Of a DNA stretch of 64,000 bases, positions 35,966 to 46,870 are shown piece after piece. Within the stretch, counting starts at the first letter, position 1, and the number at the start of each line of letters is the position of its first letter. The position numbers and the translations under genes were made by a program. Under the pieces are notes generated by a model. That model made no database searches and was not told the origin of the DNA. It worked only from the letters and a program-made list of their open reading frames with translations. Where the stretch lies: positions 210,157-274,156 of the forward strand of contig NZ_MEJH01000007.1 of the NCBI RefSeq assembly GCF_001953635.1, given 5' to 3'. Origin of the DNA: Alteromonas abrolhosensis (GTDB lineage: Bacteria > Pseudomonadota > Gammaproteobacteria > Enterobacterales > Alteromonadaceae).

Positions 35966-37399
35966 ATGACTAAAAAGCTGTATATCAAAACCTGGGGCTG
36001 CCAAATGAACGAGTACGACTCGGAAAAAATGGCAGACTTACTAGACTCAACGCATGGCTACAGTGCTGCAGAAAGTGCTGAAGAAGCCGATGTTATCTTG
36101 CTTAACACATGCTCAATTCGTGAAAAAGCACAGGAAAAGGTGTTCCACCAGCTAGGCCGTTGGAAGACACTTAAGCAAGATAAGCCTGAACTTATAATCG
36201 GTGTAGGCGGCTGTGTAGCCTCTCAAGAAGGCGACACTATTCGTCAGCGCGCGCCGTTTGTAGACTTAGTATTTGGCCCACAAACACTGCATCGTTTACC
36301 TGAAATGATTAATCAACTTCAGGGCGGCGCAAAATCAGTGATTGACGTGAGCTTCCCGGAAATTGAAAAGTTTGATCGCCTGCCTGAGCCTCGTGCTGAA
36401 GGCCCAACGGCGTTTGTTTCAATCATGGAGGGCTGTTCAAAATACTGTACTTTCTGCGTAGTGCCTTACACTCGTGGTGAAGAAGTAAGCCGTCCTGTTG
36501 ACGACGTATTGCTTGAAATTGCGCAGCTTGCAGGTCAAGGCGTACGTGAAGTAAACCTTCTAGGTCAAAACGTTAACGCGTACCGCGGTGAGAATTACGA
36601 CGGTACGATTTGTCGCTTCTCTGAGCTGCTTGAATTGGTTGCCGCCATCGACGGCATCGATAGGATTCGTTACACCACTTCTCATCCGGTTGAATTTACT
36701 GACGATATCATAGAAGCATACGCGTCTATCCCAGAGCTAGTGGACCACCTTCACCTACCTGTTCAAAGCGGCTCTGACCGTATTTTGAACCTGATGAAAC
36801 GTGGGCATACGGCAATTGAATACAAGTCTAAAATGCGTAAGTTGAAGAAAATTCGTCCAAACATTAGTTTGTCGAGCGACTTCATCATTGGTTTCCCAGG
36901 TGAGACCGATGCCGATTTTGAAGCCACTATGGATTTAATTCAGGCTGTTGATTACGACCTAAGCTTCAGCTTTATTTATAGTGCTCGCCCCGGTACACCG
37001 GCTGCCGACGCAGTAGATGATGTAAGCGAAGAAACGAAGAAGCAGCGTCTTCACCTTCTGCAGCAGCGTATTACGCAACAAGCACTGCGTATTGCTCGTC
37101 ACATGGTTGGTACAGAGCAGCGAATTTTGGTTGAAGGTCCGTCAAAGAAAAACCCAATGGAGCTTTCTGGACGTACTGAAAATAACCGTGTGGTGAACTT
37201 CGAAGGTACGCCCGACATGATTGGCGAATTCGTTGACGTAAACATCACAGATGTGTTTACCAACTCACTACGTGGTGAAGTTGTGAGAAGAGAAAGTGAA
37301 ATGGGCTTGCGTGTAGCCGTTTCGCCCCAATCTATCATGGCAAAGCATCAGGCAGATTTGCCAGATGAACTTGGTGTGGGTCAATTTAACCCAGCCTAA
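35966..37399 (+). CDS. miaB: tRNA 2-methylthio-N6-isopentenyladenosine methylthiotransferase
   Basis: Radical-SAM enzyme that adds a methylthio group to i6A37 of tRNAs reading UNN codons. 477 residues: N-terminal cluster ligands in [20 protein letters not shown] and GGCVASQEG; radical-SAM motif CSKYCTFC; C-terminal TRAM domain (about 370-440). First gene of the conserved miaB-ybeZ-ybeY-corC-lnt string. Confidence 0.97.
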   Translation: MTKKLYIKTWGCQMNEYDSEKMADLLDSTHGYSAAESAEEADVILLNTCSIREKAQEKVFHQLGRWKTLKQDKPELIIGVGGCVASQEGDTIRQRAPFVDLVFGPQTLHRLPEMINQLQGGAKSVIDVSFPEIEKFDRLPEPRAEGPTAFVSIMEGCSKYCTFCVVPYTRGEEVSRPVDDVLLEIAQLAGQGVREVNLLGQNVNAYRGENYDGTICRFSELLELVAAIDGIDRIRYTTSHPVEFTDDIIEAYASIPELVDHLHLPVQSGSDRILNLMKRGHTAIEYKSKMRKLKKIRPNISLSSDFIIGFPGETDADFEATMDLIQAVDYDLSFSFIYSARPGTPAADAVDDVSEETKKQRLHLLQQRITQQALRIARHMVGTEQRILVEGPSKKNPMELSGRTENNRVVNFEGTPDMIGEFVDVNITDVFTNSLRGEVVRRESEMGLRVAVSPQSIMAKHQADLPDELGVGQFNPA

Positions 37400-37428
37400 A
37401 TACATTTTTAAGCGAGGAAAAAAGCAGC

Positions 37429-38511
37429 TTGAGTACATTGGTTAGTAACGAATTTGATTTAGAACCGGCAGATAGCAAACGTTTGTCGAGTTTATGTGGC
37501 CCTTTCGACGACAACATTAAGCAAATTGAACGCAGGTTAGGGGTAGAAATTACCTACCGAAGCAACGCGTTCAAGGTGTTGGGCGAACCGCAGCAAATAA
37601 AAAGCGCTAGCGAATTACTTAAGCTTCTTTATATAGAAACTCAGCCTATCAAAGGCCGCATTCCTGAGCTTGAAGCAGAACAAGTTCACCTTGCCATCCA
37701 AGAAGCCCGCGTCATCGAGAAAGACGCAACTGGCGGCTATGGTAAAGAAGTGAATATTAAGACCAAGCGTGGTGTTATTAAGCCTCGTAACCCTAACCAA
37801 GCGCAATATGTGGCAAACATTGTAAACCACGATATTACGTTTGGGATTGGGCCTGCCGGTACAGGGAAAACTTACCTCGCCGTAGCGGCTGCTGTCGATG
37901 CACTAGAGCGTCAAGAAATTCGCCGTATATTGCTTACCCGCCCCGCGGTAGAAGCCGGCGAAAAGCTAGGTTTCCTGCCAGGGGATCTTTCGCAAAAAGT
38001 TGACCCTTACTTGCGTCCGCTTTACGACGCTCTTTTTGAAATGTTGGGCTTCGAGAAAGTAGAAAAGCTTATGGAACGCAACGTCATTGAAGTTGCGCCG
38101 CTTGCCTATATGCGCGGTCGGACGCTGAACGACGCCTTTATTATTCTGGATGAAAGTCAAAACACTACAGTAGAGCAAATGAAAATGTTCTTGACCCGTA
38201 TTGGCTTTAATTCAAAAGCGGTGATCACCGGTGACATCACGCAGGTAGACTTACCTCGCGGTGCAAAATCAGGTCTTCGTCATGCTATTGAAGTGTTAAG
38301 TGAAGTGGACGACATTTCATTTAACTTCTTTAACGCTGAAGACGTGGTCCGCCACCCTGTGGTTGCGCGTATTGTAAGAGCATACGAAGTGCACGATGCT
38401 GAACAAGAGCGTCTTCGCAAAGCACGTAAAGAAGAAGCGTTGCGACTTCAACGTGAACAGGCTTCGCAAGACGATAACGCGACACAAACGAAAGACGACA
38501 ACGCATCGTGA
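37429..38511 (+). CDS. ybeZ: PhoH-like ATPase YbeZ
   Basis: 360-residue PhoH-family P-loop protein with GPAGTGKTYLAVAAAVDAL (Walker A) and AFIILDESQN (Walker B), plus an N-terminal KH-like RNA-binding part and a charged C-terminal tail. It works with YbeY in rRNA maturation and ribosome quality control. The start is TTG at 37429 with GAGGAAA upstream. It overlaps ybeY by 4 nt. Confidence 0.95.
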   Translation: MSTLVSNEFDLEPADSKRLSSLCGPFDDNIKQIERRLGVEITYRSNAFKVLGEPQQIKSASELLKLLYIETQPIKGRIPELEAEQVHLAIQEARVIEKDATGGYGKEVNIKTKRGVIKPRNPNQAQYVANIVNHDITFGIGPAGTGKTYLAVAAAVDALERQEIRRILLTRPAVEAGEKLGFLPGDLSQKVDPYLRPLYDALFEMLGFEKVEKLMERNVIEVAPLAYMRGRTLNDAFIILDESQNTTVEQMKMFLTRIGFNSKAVITGDITQVDLPRGAKSGLRHAIEVLSEVDDISFNFFNAEDVVRHPVVARIVRAYEVHDAEQERLRKARKEEALRLQREQASQDDNATQTKDDNAS

Positions 38512-38984
38512 GCGCCATAATTGATGTACAGCAAGCGTTTGAAGGTGACGAGGCTATTTTGTCGGCCATTCCCTCACCTTCAGAGCTTGAGCTTTGGGCT
38601 AACGCCGTGCTCACGTACGAAGGGTTAACAGAGCAAGAAGTGACCATTCGCTTTACTGATGAAGCAGAAAGTCAGAGCCTTAACCGTGAATACCGAGGAA
38701 AAGATAAACCGACGAACGTTTTGTCGTTTCCTTTTGAAGCACCTCCAGGCATAGATATTAACTTGTTAGGCGATTTGGTTATTTGCGCCCCCGTAATTAG
38801 CCGTGAAGCAAATGAGCAGCAAAAAGAAGTGAGCGATCACTATGCTCACATGACTGTCCATGGGCTATTGCATTTAATGGGTTACGACCATATTGATGAT
38901 GTGGAAGCCGAGGAAATGGAGGGTAAAGAAATCGATATACTTGCGACCCTTGGCATTGCGAACCCCTACGAAGTTAACGATTAA
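38508..38984 (+). CDS. ybeY: Endoribonuclease YbeY
   Basis: Metal-dependent RNase for 16S rRNA 3' maturation and ribosome quality control. 158 residues with the zinc motif HGLLHLMGYDH (three histidines) and RGKDKPTNVLSFPFE. It starts with GTG that overlaps the ybeZ stop codon (GTGA), giving coupling. Confidence 0.96.
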   Translation: MSAIIDVQQAFEGDEAILSAIPSPSELELWANAVLTYEGLTEQEVTIRFTDEAESQSLNREYRGKDKPTNVLSFPFEAPPGIDINLLGDLVICAPVISREANEQQKEVSDHYAHMTVHGLLHLMGYDHIDDVEAEEMEGKEIDILATLGIANPYEVND

Positions 38985-39100
38985 CAATTCACTATAAACA
39001 GTTGTTATATAAGAACTTTAACACTTAATAACAATAAAACATTGACGACCAGCAAGAACCATTTTAACGTTGGCGTTGAACTAACAATTAAACGGACATT

Positions 39101-39958
39101 ATGAGCGACGATAATCCTCACTCTACCAACGGCTCATCAGGCAAGAGTTGGTTAGATAAACTAAAAAATTCAATTTCTGGCGAGCCGAGAAGTAAAGAAG
39201 AGTTAGTATCGGTTATTACTGATGCTGAACAGAACGAAATCATAGACCCACAAACCCGCGAAATGATTGAAGGGGTAATTGGGGTAAATGAAATGAAAGT
39301 AAGGGATATCATGATCCCTCGCGCTCAAATGACCACCATTGATGTAGAGCAAAAGGTAGAAGAATTTTTACCCGTTATGCTTGAATCAGCCCACTCCCGC
39401 TTTCCCGTTATCAGCGAAGATAAAGACCACATTGAAGGTATCTTATTAGCAAAAGACCTTTTGGCTTTTGCATTTAACGCGGAAAAAGAATTTAACCTTC
39501 GCGATATTCTTCGCCCAGCGGTCATTGTTCCAGAAAGTAAACGCGTGGACGTTCTGCTCAAAGAATTTCGCCAGCAACGCTACCATATGGCCATTGTTGT
39601 GGACGAATACGGCGGTGTGTCTGGTCTGGTTACCATCGAAGATATCCTTGAAATTATCGTGGGTGAAATTGAAGACGAATATGATACGGAAGAAGATGGT
39701 ACCGATGATATTCGCCCGTTAAATAAGTCGACTTACTCTGTCAAAGCCTTAACGCCAGTTGACGATTTTAACGAATTCTTTGAAACCAAGTTTAGCGAAG
39801 AGGAAGCCGACACCATTGGCGGCATCGTGCTAAAAGCATTTGGTCATATGCCTGAAACCAATGATGAAATCACCATTGGCGACATTCAGTTTAAAGTGAC
39901 TAACTGTGATAAACGCCGACTTATACAGCTTAAAGTTTCAGTGCCTTCACTAGAATAG
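39101..39958 (+). CDS. corC: CorC/YbeX CBS-pair protein
   Basis: 285 residues: two CBS domains (about 65-190; MIPRAQMTTIDVEQ and GVSGLVTIEDILEIIVGEI) and a C-terminal CorC/HlyC transporter-associated domain (about 205-285). It lacks the DUF21 membrane part found in HlyC-like relatives, so it is soluble. Linked in E. coli to magnesium/cobalt efflux and ribosome fitness. A 116-nt gap separates it from ybeY; lnt follows. Confidence 0.94.
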   Translation: MSDDNPHSTNGSSGKSWLDKLKNSISGEPRSKEELVSVITDAEQNEIIDPQTREMIEGVIGVNEMKVRDIMIPRAQMTTIDVEQKVEEFLPVMLESAHSRFPVISEDKDHIEGILLAKDLLAFAFNAEKEFNLRDILRPAVIVPESKRVDVLLKEFRQQRYHMAIVVDEYGGVSGLVTIEDILEIIVGEIEDEYDTEEDGTDDIRPLNKSTYSVKALTPVDDFNEFFETKFSEEEADTIGGIVLKAFGHMPETNDEITIGDIQFKVTNCDKRRLIQLKVSVPSLE

Positions 39959-40055
39959 TGAATTAGCCAACAAGACTTCTGTTTCAGCACAGGGCGGCGC
40001 GGGTTTGAACCTGCTCCCCCTGTGTTGTCATAACAATCCTATTAACCACGATCAG

Positions 40056-41576
40056 ATGACTCCTATGCTGAAACGGTTTATTCCCCACCTACTCCTTTTG
40101 TTAAGCGGCGCAAGTTTAACGCTAGCTTTCGCTCCCTTTAACATGTGGCTTTTAACTATTCCTGCGGTAGCACTGGCTATACGTCAGGTCATAAAGCTTA
40201 AACATCGCCCATTTCTAGGGGGATGGTTATTTGGTGCGGGATGGTTTGGAGCAGGAATAAGCTGGGTTCATGTGAGCATTGCCGATTTTGGCGGGCTTCC
40301 CATTGCAGCATCTATCGGAGTTATGGCGTTACTATGCGGCTATTTATCGCTCTATCCTGCGCTAGCAACCAAGCTAACTGCCAAGTATTTCTCCCCCCAT
40401 TTGTGGCCAATGACACTGCCTCTTTTCTGGGTTGCAGCTGAATGGCTAAGAAGCTGGATGCTAACCGGCTTTCCATGGTTATCTTTAGGCTATAGTCAGC
40501 TAGAAAGTCCGCTGTCTGGCTTTGCGCCAATCATCGGGGAAACGGGAATAAGCGCCCTTATCGTCGTTAGCGCCAGCTTGTTTGCACTAATACACAACAA
40601 GCGCACTTTTGCGAACGCCATATTGGTGGCGCTGTGTTTATTTACCAGCGGTTACCTTCTTAAGCAACACACTTGGGTTACGCCTAAAACAACCTACTCC
40701 ATAGGGATGGCCCAGGGCAATATCGCGCAAAGTTTGCGATGGGTGCCAGAGCAAGATGGTCCTACCATGGACACCTACTGGAAATTAACTGAAAGCTTAT
40801 GGGATAACGACCTTATCATTTGGCCTGAAGCCGCCGTTCCCAAGTTAGAACCATTGGCCCAACCTTATCTTGCTAAAGTCAACGAAAGAGCCTTCCAAGA
40901 AAACACCGCCCTTATTACCGGTATTGTTAACTATAACTGGGAAACAGACGAAGCGTGGAACAATCTTATTGTACTTGGCAAGCGCACGCCAGATGCCGCT
41001 TATCCCGACTATCAATATTTCCACAATAACCGATTTTCTAAGCACCACCTTTTGCCTGTGGGCGAATTTGTGCCTTTTGAAGACTGGCTTCGCCCGCTCG
41101 CTCCCTTGTTCGACCTCCCGATGTCATCCTTTTCTCGTGGTGATTATCAACAGGCAAACCTTGAAGCTAATGGCATTCACCTTGCGCCCGCTATCTGTTT
41201 CGAGATTGCGTTTCCTCACCAAGTGATGGCAAATGTATATGAAAATACCGACATGATCATAACCGTGAGTAATGATGCGTGGTTTGGTCACTCACATGGG
41301 CCTGCTCAGCATTTGCAGATTGCACAAATGCGCGCCCTTGAGTTAGGGCGCCCTGTCGTTAGAGCAACAAACAACGGGATTACTGCCTTCATAGACCACA
41401 AAGGTGTGATTACAACTCGTCTGCCTCAATTCATGGAAGGCAACATTTCAGCGCCAGTTATCGCAACCAGCGGGTTTACACCGTATTACCATCTTCAAGA
41501 GTTGGGCGTTTGGTTTATAGTAATTATGCTATTTATTTGTGCGTTGTATCTTAAGCGGAATCAAAAATACCAGTAA
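40056..41576 (+). CDS. lnt: Apolipoprotein N-acyltransferase
   Basis: Inner-membrane enzyme that adds the third acyl chain to the N-terminal cysteine of lipoproteins, which allows LolCDE export. About 506 residues: six N-terminal membrane helices and a periplasmic nitrilase-like domain with IWPEAAVP (catalytic Glu), the Lys region, and the nucleophile in APAICFEIAFP (Cys). Two ATGs (40056 and 40065) fit; no strong Shine-Dalgarno. Last gene of the miaB string. Confidence 0.94.
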   Translation: MTPMLKRFIPHLLLLLSGASLTLAFAPFNMWLLTIPAVALAIRQVIKLKHRPFLGGWLFGAGWFGAGISWVHVSIADFGGLPIAASIGVMALLCGYLSLYPALATKLTAKYFSPHLWPMTLPLFWVAAEWLRSWMLTGFPWLSLGYSQLESPLSGFAPIIGETGISALIVVSASLFALIHNKRTFANAILVALCLFTSGYLLKQHTWVTPKTTYSIGMAQGNIAQSLRWVPEQDGPTMDTYWKLTESLWDNDLIIWPEAAVPKLEPLAQPYLAKVNERAFQENTALITGIVNYNWETDEAWNNLIVLGKRTPDAAYPDYQYFHNNRFSKHHLLPVGEFVPFEDWLRPLAPLFDLPMSSFSRGDYQQANLEANGIHLAPAICFEIAFPHQVMANVYENTDMIITVSNDAWFGHSHGPAQHLQIAQMRALELGRPVVRATNNGITAFIDHKGVITTRLPQFMEGNISAPVIATSGFTPYYHLQELGVWFIVIMLFICALYLKRNQKYQ

Positions 41577-41682
41577 AAGGTCAGCGTACTCTTAACATAA
41601 CACTTAATAATAATACTAACTCAATGTAGGTCGTATTGACTTCACTGCTTAAGCAAATGGTCAATGCGCCCTAGTTAAGGAA

Positions 41683-42987
41683 ATGCTTGTGAACTGGGTT
41701 TCTCTTTTTTCAAAAAAACTACTCACCTTCTCTATTACCGCCATTGTTTGCTCTACTGCTGTTGTAGCAGAGACAACCGTAATAACTGCTGACCGTATGA
41801 TAGATGTCACTAACGGAAAAGTTGTACAGCAGGCGGCTGTTATTGTGACAGACAATGTTATTACCGCTTCAGGTCGACTTAAAGACCTTGCGCTACCAAA
41901 TGAAGCAACACGTATAGACTTAGGCAATGCCACGTTAATGCCTGGCTTAATGGATATGCACGTACATTTAACCAGCGATGCAACACGTCACGGGTACAAG
42001 CGTTTAGAGGTATCACTGCCCCGCGCGGCTATTACAGGTGTTAAGCACGCTAAAGCAACGTTAGATGCAGGCTTTACCACTGTGCGCAATGTGGGTGCGC
42101 CTGGTTTTGCTGACGTTGCGTTAAGAGACGCCATCAACGCAGGCGATGTCGAAGGACCGCGCATGTTTGTAGCTGGGCCAAGCCTAGGCGTAACTGGCGG
42201 CCATTGTGACAGCAATCTTTTACCCTATGAGTATGACAATTACAGCGAAGGTGTTGCCGATGGCCCGTGGGAAGTGCGCAAAAAAGTACGTCGAAATATT
42301 AAGTACGGCGCTACCGTAATCAAATTCTGTGCTACAGGTGGCGTTTTGTCTAAAGGCACAAAAGTAGGTGCACAGCAGTACACATTCGAAGAAATGAAAG
42401 CCCTTATTGATGAAGCCCATTTGCGTGGTTTGACTGTAGCGACTCATGCTCATGGCACTAATGGCATTAAAGCAGCAATTAAAGCCGGTGTAGATTCAGT
42501 AGAGCACGTAAGTTTGCTTGATGACGAAGCAATAGAGTTAGCGAAAAAGAACGGCACCTACTTCTCTATGGATATTTACGTAACTGAATATATTCTGGGC
42601 GAAGGTGAGAAAGCCGGTATTTTAGAGGAAAGCCTGAATAAAGAACGTATTGTGGGCAAAACTCAGCGGGAAAACTTTGAGAAGGCAGTGAAAGCCGGAG
42701 TGAATATGGTATTTGGTTCTGATGCAGGGGTTTACCCACACGGTGATAATCCTAAGCAGTTTGCCAGAATGGTGAAATTCGGTATGACCCCCATTCAGGC
42801 TATTCAAGCTGCTACAATTAACCCTGCCCGCTTACTGAAACAAGAAGCTACGCTTGGCAGTTTGGATAAAGGTAAGCTGGCAGATATCGTCGCAGTGCCC
42901 GGCAACCCACTGGATGATATGAGCCTGATGGAGAAAGTGGGCTTTGTTATGAAAGATGGACAGATTGTGAAGCAGTACGCCATGTAA
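41683..42987 (+). CDS. Exported metal-dependent amidohydrolase (imidazolonepropionase/Sgx9260-like)
   Basis: 434 residues. An N-terminal signal peptide (about 1-27, ending CSTAVVAET) indicates export to the periplasm. The amidohydrolase core has MPGLMDMHVHL (HxH metal ligands), VIKFCATGG (probable carboxylated lysine), THAHG, VEHVSLL and FGSDAGVYPHG (Asp). It resembles dipeptidase-like members that cleave Xaa-Pro or similar peptides, but the substrate is not readable. AAGGAA lies upstream of the ATG. It is monocistronic. Confidence 0.88.
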   Translation: MLVNWVSLFSKKLLTFSITAIVCSTAVVAETTVITADRMIDVTNGKVVQQAAVIVTDNVITASGRLKDLALPNEATRIDLGNATLMPGLMDMHVHLTSDATRHGYKRLEVSLPRAAITGVKHAKATLDAGFTTVRNVGAPGFADVALRDAINAGDVEGPRMFVAGPSLGVTGGHCDSNLLPYEYDNYSEGVADGPWEVRKKVRRNIKYGATVIKFCATGGVLSKGTKVGAQQYTFEEMKALIDEAHLRGLTVATHAHGTNGIKAAIKAGVDSVEHVSLLDDEAIELAKKNGTYFSMDIYVTEYILGEGEKAGILEESLNKERIVGKTQRENFEKAVKAGVNMVFGSDAGVYPHGDNPKQFARMVKFGMTPIQAIQAATINPARLLKQEATLGSLDKGKLADIVAVPGNPLDDMSLMEKVGFVMKDGQIVKQYAM

Positions 42988-43115
42988 TGAATGGTCGCTA
43001 CAAATATTTTAGCTTGTAGTTCATAGATTGTAGCTTGCAGCACAGAGCAGAGGATAATTACTTCGCGAGGTTAATAGCTTAACAATACTTCACACTACAT
43101 CAGACTCAGAAATAA

Positions 43116-43152
43116 AAAACGGCGCTAACTTCGTGTGAAATAGCGCCGTTTT
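43116..43152. terminator. Bidirectional terminator between the amidohydrolase gene and pta
   Basis: AAAACGGCGCTA (43116-43127) pairs with TAGCGCCGTTTT (43141-43152) around a 13-nt loop. A and T runs flank it, so it serves both convergent genes. Confidence 0.9.
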
Positions 43153-43206
43153 ATTAACAGTAACTACCTTACCACTGACAGGTAGGTTACCCCGTTAAAT
43201 TGCACG

Positions 43207-45348
43207 TTATACATTGCCTGCAGCTTGTATTGCTGTAAGCGCAATCGTAAATACAATATCGTCAACCAATGCGCCACGACTCAAATCGTTAACGGGCTTT
43301 CTCATACCTTGCAGCATTGGGCCAATACACACTAAATCGAAACTACGCTGTACCGCTTTGTAAGTGGTATTTCCGGTATTGAGGTCTGGAAAAACAAATA
43401 CGTTTGCTTTGCCTGCAACAGGGCTATTAGGCGCTTTGCTCTTACCCACACTTTCAATAGCCGCAGCATCGTATTGAAGTGGCCCATCAATAAGTAAATC
43501 AGGGCGAAGGCTCTGCGCAATTTTGGTCGCTTCTCTCACCTTTTCTACGTCACTGCCTGCACCTGACGAACCAGTGCTGTAGCTAATCATCGCAACCCTC
43601 GGTTCAATGCCAAACATTTGTGCAGATTCCGCAGATTGAATAGCAATATCTGCCAGCTGTTTCGCGTCCGGGTCAGGGTTAATCGCACAGTCGCCATAAA
43701 CCAAAACCTGATCGGGCAATAGCATGAAAAATACAGAAGACACCAAAGACGCATTCTCGGCTGTCTTTATTAGCTGTAGCGCCGGGCGTATAGTATTAGC
43801 AGTTGTATTTACCGCGCCCGATACTAATCCATCTACATCGCCTTGTTGAAGCATCATAGTGCCAAGGGTGACATTGTCTTCTAATAACTCTCGGGCGACC
43901 ACTTCAGTAACACCTTTGTGGCCACGAAGCGCTACCAAACCTTCAACATAATCCTTTTTAATGGCTGATGGCGATAGAATTTCAACGCCCTCACTTAATA
44001 CTACCCCTTGCTGCTCGGCTACTCGTCTAATTTCGGTCTCGTCACCTAGCAGTACAGGTCGTGCAAGTCCACGCTTAGCGCAGATAGAGGCGGCTACCAC
44101 AGTTCTAGGCTCGTTGCCTTCAGGAAGAACTATGCGCTTGTTAACCTGTCGTGCACGATTTGTCAGGTAAAAACGAAAGGCTGATGGAGAAAGCTTTTTC
44201 TGACGTGTTACTTTTTGGGTAAGTGAATTTACCCAGCTCGCATCTAAACTTTCCGCGGTGTGAACCATCACCTTTTCAATGCGCTGACTGTCGTCCACTG
44301 GCACTTCTTGGTTAAATGCGTGGAGCGCTTGAGCTGTCTGCCAGGTATTGGAGTTTACCAACATAACTGGTAAGCCCGTTTCCATGGCTTGGCGACATAA
44401 CGCCATGATGTTTTCATCCGGCTGATAGCCACCAGTAAGCAAAAGCGCACCTAATTTGGTTCCGTTTAACGCGGCCAAACAGCACGAAACAAACACGTCG
44501 CCGCGATCACCCGACATTACCAGTAGTGCACCTGGCTTTAGGGTATGCGTCATATTGTGAATTTCTCGCGCACAAAACGTCACGCTGCTTAAGCGCCTCT
44601 CAGCCAATTCGCCTTCATTGATTAAGCTAGCATTGAGATGCTTCGCTACATCGGTCGCGCGGGGAGACACTAAATCAGCACTCCAGTCGATGTTGCCTAG
44701 GAGGCTCAATCCCTTCTTAAAAATAGGAAGTCCGCGTAACGCCTGTGTTCGCTCTTCGTCGTGTTCAGGGGCTTCAATTGCGCCGATATCCGCTCGAAGA
44801 CGACCATGCTCATCGAAAGGCGCATTAACCTTGTTAAAGATACAGCCCACTACTTTCTGACTTTTATGACCACCATAGGTATCTACAACAATTTCAAGGC
44901 GATGGTTTATATCTGTCGTCGAGTCGTTACCCGGCACAGCCACGAAGACGATGTCGGCGTCAAGTGCCCGGCTAATTTCTAAATTCAGACGCTCAGCATA
45001 AGGATGATGACGGGTTGTCACCAACCCTTCAATAACGGTCACCGCCTCTTGAACGCTATTTTTTTCAAACCGTTCGATAATTTCCTCTAACAGTTCATCG
45101 GTGTTGTCATTGCTGATCATCCGCTCTACGTATTCAAGACCGAAAGGCGTGATGGGCGTAACACTGGCATGATGGGAAATAATTGCCGTAGAGCGCTCTT
45201 CACCATTGTCGCCTCTTCGCGGCTGTGCCACAGGCTTGTAAAAGTTGAGCTTTATACCTTGTTCTTCAATAGCACGAACAAGGCCCATGCTGACCGTAGT
45301 TAGGCCCACACTGGTGCCCACGGGGATCAACATAATTCTGCGAGACAT
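43207..45348 (-). CDS. pta: Phosphate acetyltransferase
   Basis: Interconverts acetyl-CoA and acetyl phosphate. 713 residues, the long enterobacterial form: an N-terminal P-loop-like regulatory domain ([20 protein letters not shown]), a DRTGG middle domain, and the C-terminal catalytic PTA_PTB domain (about 395-710, ending [13 protein letters not shown]). AGGAG lies 5 nt upstream. It follows ackA by 43 nt. Confidence 0.97.
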   Translation of the reverse strand: MSRRIMLIPVGTSVGLTTVSMGLVRAIEEQGIKLNFYKPVAQPRRGDNGEERSTAIISHHASVTPITPFGLEYVERMISNDNTDELLEEIIERFEKNSVQEAVTVIEGLVTTRHHPYAERLNLEISRALDADIVFVAVPGNDSTTDINHRLEIVVDTYGGHKSQKVVGCIFNKVNAPFDEHGRLRADIGAIEAPEHDEERTQALRGLPIFKKGLSLLGNIDWSADLVSPRATDVAKHLNASLINEGELAERRLSSVTFCAREIHNMTHTLKPGALLVMSGDRGDVFVSCCLAALNGTKLGALLLTGGYQPDENIMALCRQAMETGLPVMLVNSNTWQTAQALHAFNQEVPVDDSQRIEKVMVHTAESLDASWVNSLTQKVTRQKKLSPSAFRFYLTNRARQVNKRIVLPEGNEPRTVVAASICAKRGLARPVLLGDETEIRRVAEQQGVVLSEGVEILSPSAIKKDYVEGLVALRGHKGVTEVVARELLEDNVTLGTMMLQQGDVDGLVSGAVNTTANTIRPALQLIKTAENASLVSSVFFMLLPDQVLVYGDCAINPDPDAKQLADIAIQSAESAQMFGIEPRVAMISYSTGSSGAGSDVEKVREATKIAQSLRPDLLIDGPLQYDAAAIESVGKSKAPNSPVAGKANVFVFPDLNTGNTTYKAVQRSFDLVCIGPMLQGMRKPVNDLSRGALVDDIVFTIALTAIQAAGNV

Positions 45349-45391
45349 AGATACTCCTGCTTTTGCTAACGCTTGGCGTTACTAGTTCAAT

Positions 45392-46573
45392 TTACGCGAA
45401 AGTTGCAGCTTCTGCGGCAATTACCCATTCTTCATTGGTCGGAACAACATAAACAGCCGTTGACGCTGTATCAGTAGAAATCTTTCCACCTTGACCAAAA
45501 CGCGCGTCGGTGTTTCTTTGCTCATCCAGGCGAATACCAAAGTGAGCGAAGTATCCCATAGTCGTTTCTCGAATAAGCGACGAGTTTTCACCAATTCCGC
45601 CAGTGAAAACAATAGCGTCTAAAGTAGGAACCGATACCATATAACCTGCAATGTATTTAGCTAAGCGATAGCAAAAAATCTCAATAGCCAATAATGCACC
45701 TTCGTGACCTTCACCTGCAGCATCTTCAAGAGTTCTACAATCGTTGCTTAATTCAGAAATACCAAGAAGTCCCGACTGTTTATTTAGTAAATCGCTTATC
45801 TCATCAACGGTTTTGCCAAGCTTCTTCTGTAAGGTACCCGGTAGACTTGGATCTAAGTCTCCGCATCGAGTGCCCATAACTAAACCTTCTAATGGAATAA
45901 AACCAAGACTCGTATCTACTGCTTGTCCTTTTTCAATTGCTGACACACTACAGCCATTACCTAAATGGGCGCTGATGATGCTGGTCTCTGAAACTGGTTT
46001 TTCGAGGATTTTCGCCATGCTATCAAGGATGAATTTATGGCTGGTACCGTGAAATCCGTAGCGTCTTATCCCGTGCTCGCGATAAAGGGACATGGGTAAA
46101 GCATAAATAAATGCTTTTTTTGGTAAAGTTTGGAAGAAAGAGGTGTCAAAAACCGCTACATGAGGCAGGTCTGGATACGCCTCTTGCGCCGTTATAATTC
46201 CTTTTAAGTTAGCCATGTTGTGCAGCGGAGCCATGCTCGCATAATCTTCGATTGCTTTTAACACGCTTTCGTCGACAAGTGCCGCTTGTTTAAATTTTTC
46301 GCCCCCGTGTACTACGCGATGCCCGATAGCTATTGGCTGTACACCAGTGCTAGCAATAACCTCTGATATAGCATTTAATGCTTCGGTGTGTCCTGCCTTC
46401 ACAGGTAATGCGCGCTTTTCTTTATTGCCATTTAACTTAAAAGACAAACTTGCATCACTATTACCTAATGCTTCAGCGATACCAGACAGGCCAGTTTCAC
46501 CTGTTTCGGCATCAATTATCGCGAACTTTACTGATGAGCTGCCGCAGTTTAGAACTATAACTTCTTTCTTCAT
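45392..46573 (-). CDS. ackA: Acetate kinase
   Basis: Makes acetate and ATP from acetyl phosphate, or the reverse. 393 residues starting MKKEVIVLNCGSSSVKFAI; ASKHA-fold motifs VFDTSFFQTLPKKAF, SAHLGNGCSVSAI and VFTGGIGENSSLIR are present. The ATG at 46573 matches known AckA starts; an upstream extension of 22 residues is unlikely. Transcribed together with pta. Confidence 0.97.
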   Translation of the reverse strand: MKKEVIVLNCGSSSVKFAIIDAETGETGLSGIAEALGNSDASLSFKLNGNKEKRALPVKAGHTEALNAISEVIASTGVQPIAIGHRVVHGGEKFKQAALVDESVLKAIEDYASMAPLHNMANLKGIITAQEAYPDLPHVAVFDTSFFQTLPKKAFIYALPMSLYREHGIRRYGFHGTSHKFILDSMAKILEKPVSETSIISAHLGNGCSVSAIEKGQAVDTSLGFIPLEGLVMGTRCGDLDPSLPGTLQKKLGKTVDEISDLLNKQSGLLGISELSNDCRTLEDAAGEGHEGALLAIEIFCYRLAKYIAGYMVSVPTLDAIVFTGGIGENSSLIRETTMGYFAHFGIRLDEQRNTDARFGQGGKISTDTASTAVYVVPTNEEWVIAAEAATFA

Positions 46574-46839
46574 GTTTGAAATTTTACAAATAAAAGTGGT
46601 AAGACATTTGTTGACAATAATTGTAGCATTTATAAACAATTGAATTGGTTAAACAATTGCTAAATGTTTTATAAAAAACATCGCATACACGTATAGTTTG
46701 CAAGGTTTTTTGCATTGTCCTTTCGCGGTGGCTACTCCCAACCACTCTTTTTTAAGAAAATTTTTATCGCATAAAACAAATAACAATCAAATACTTACAA
46801 AAAATACTCATTTTTTTTGAAGAAAAATGAAATTTCTTT
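46574..46839. other. AT-rich divergent region between ackA and ibpA
   Basis: No ORF. Contains long A and T tracts (46797-46830). It should hold the ackA promoter on the minus strand and lies directly upstream of the heat-shock promoter of ibpA. Confidence 0.5.
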
Positions 46840-46868
46840 CTTGAAAAGTATTTGTGCCATTCCTATAT
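46840..46868 (+). promoter_or_regulatory. Putative sigma-32 heat-shock promoter of ibpA
   Basis: CTTGAA (46840-46845) matches the sigma-32 -35 element and CCTATAT (46862-46868) matches the -10 element CCCATNT in six of seven positions, with a spacer of 16 nt. The predicted start of transcription coincides with the first hairpin of the thermometer leader. Confidence 0.55.
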
Positions 46869-46870
46869 CT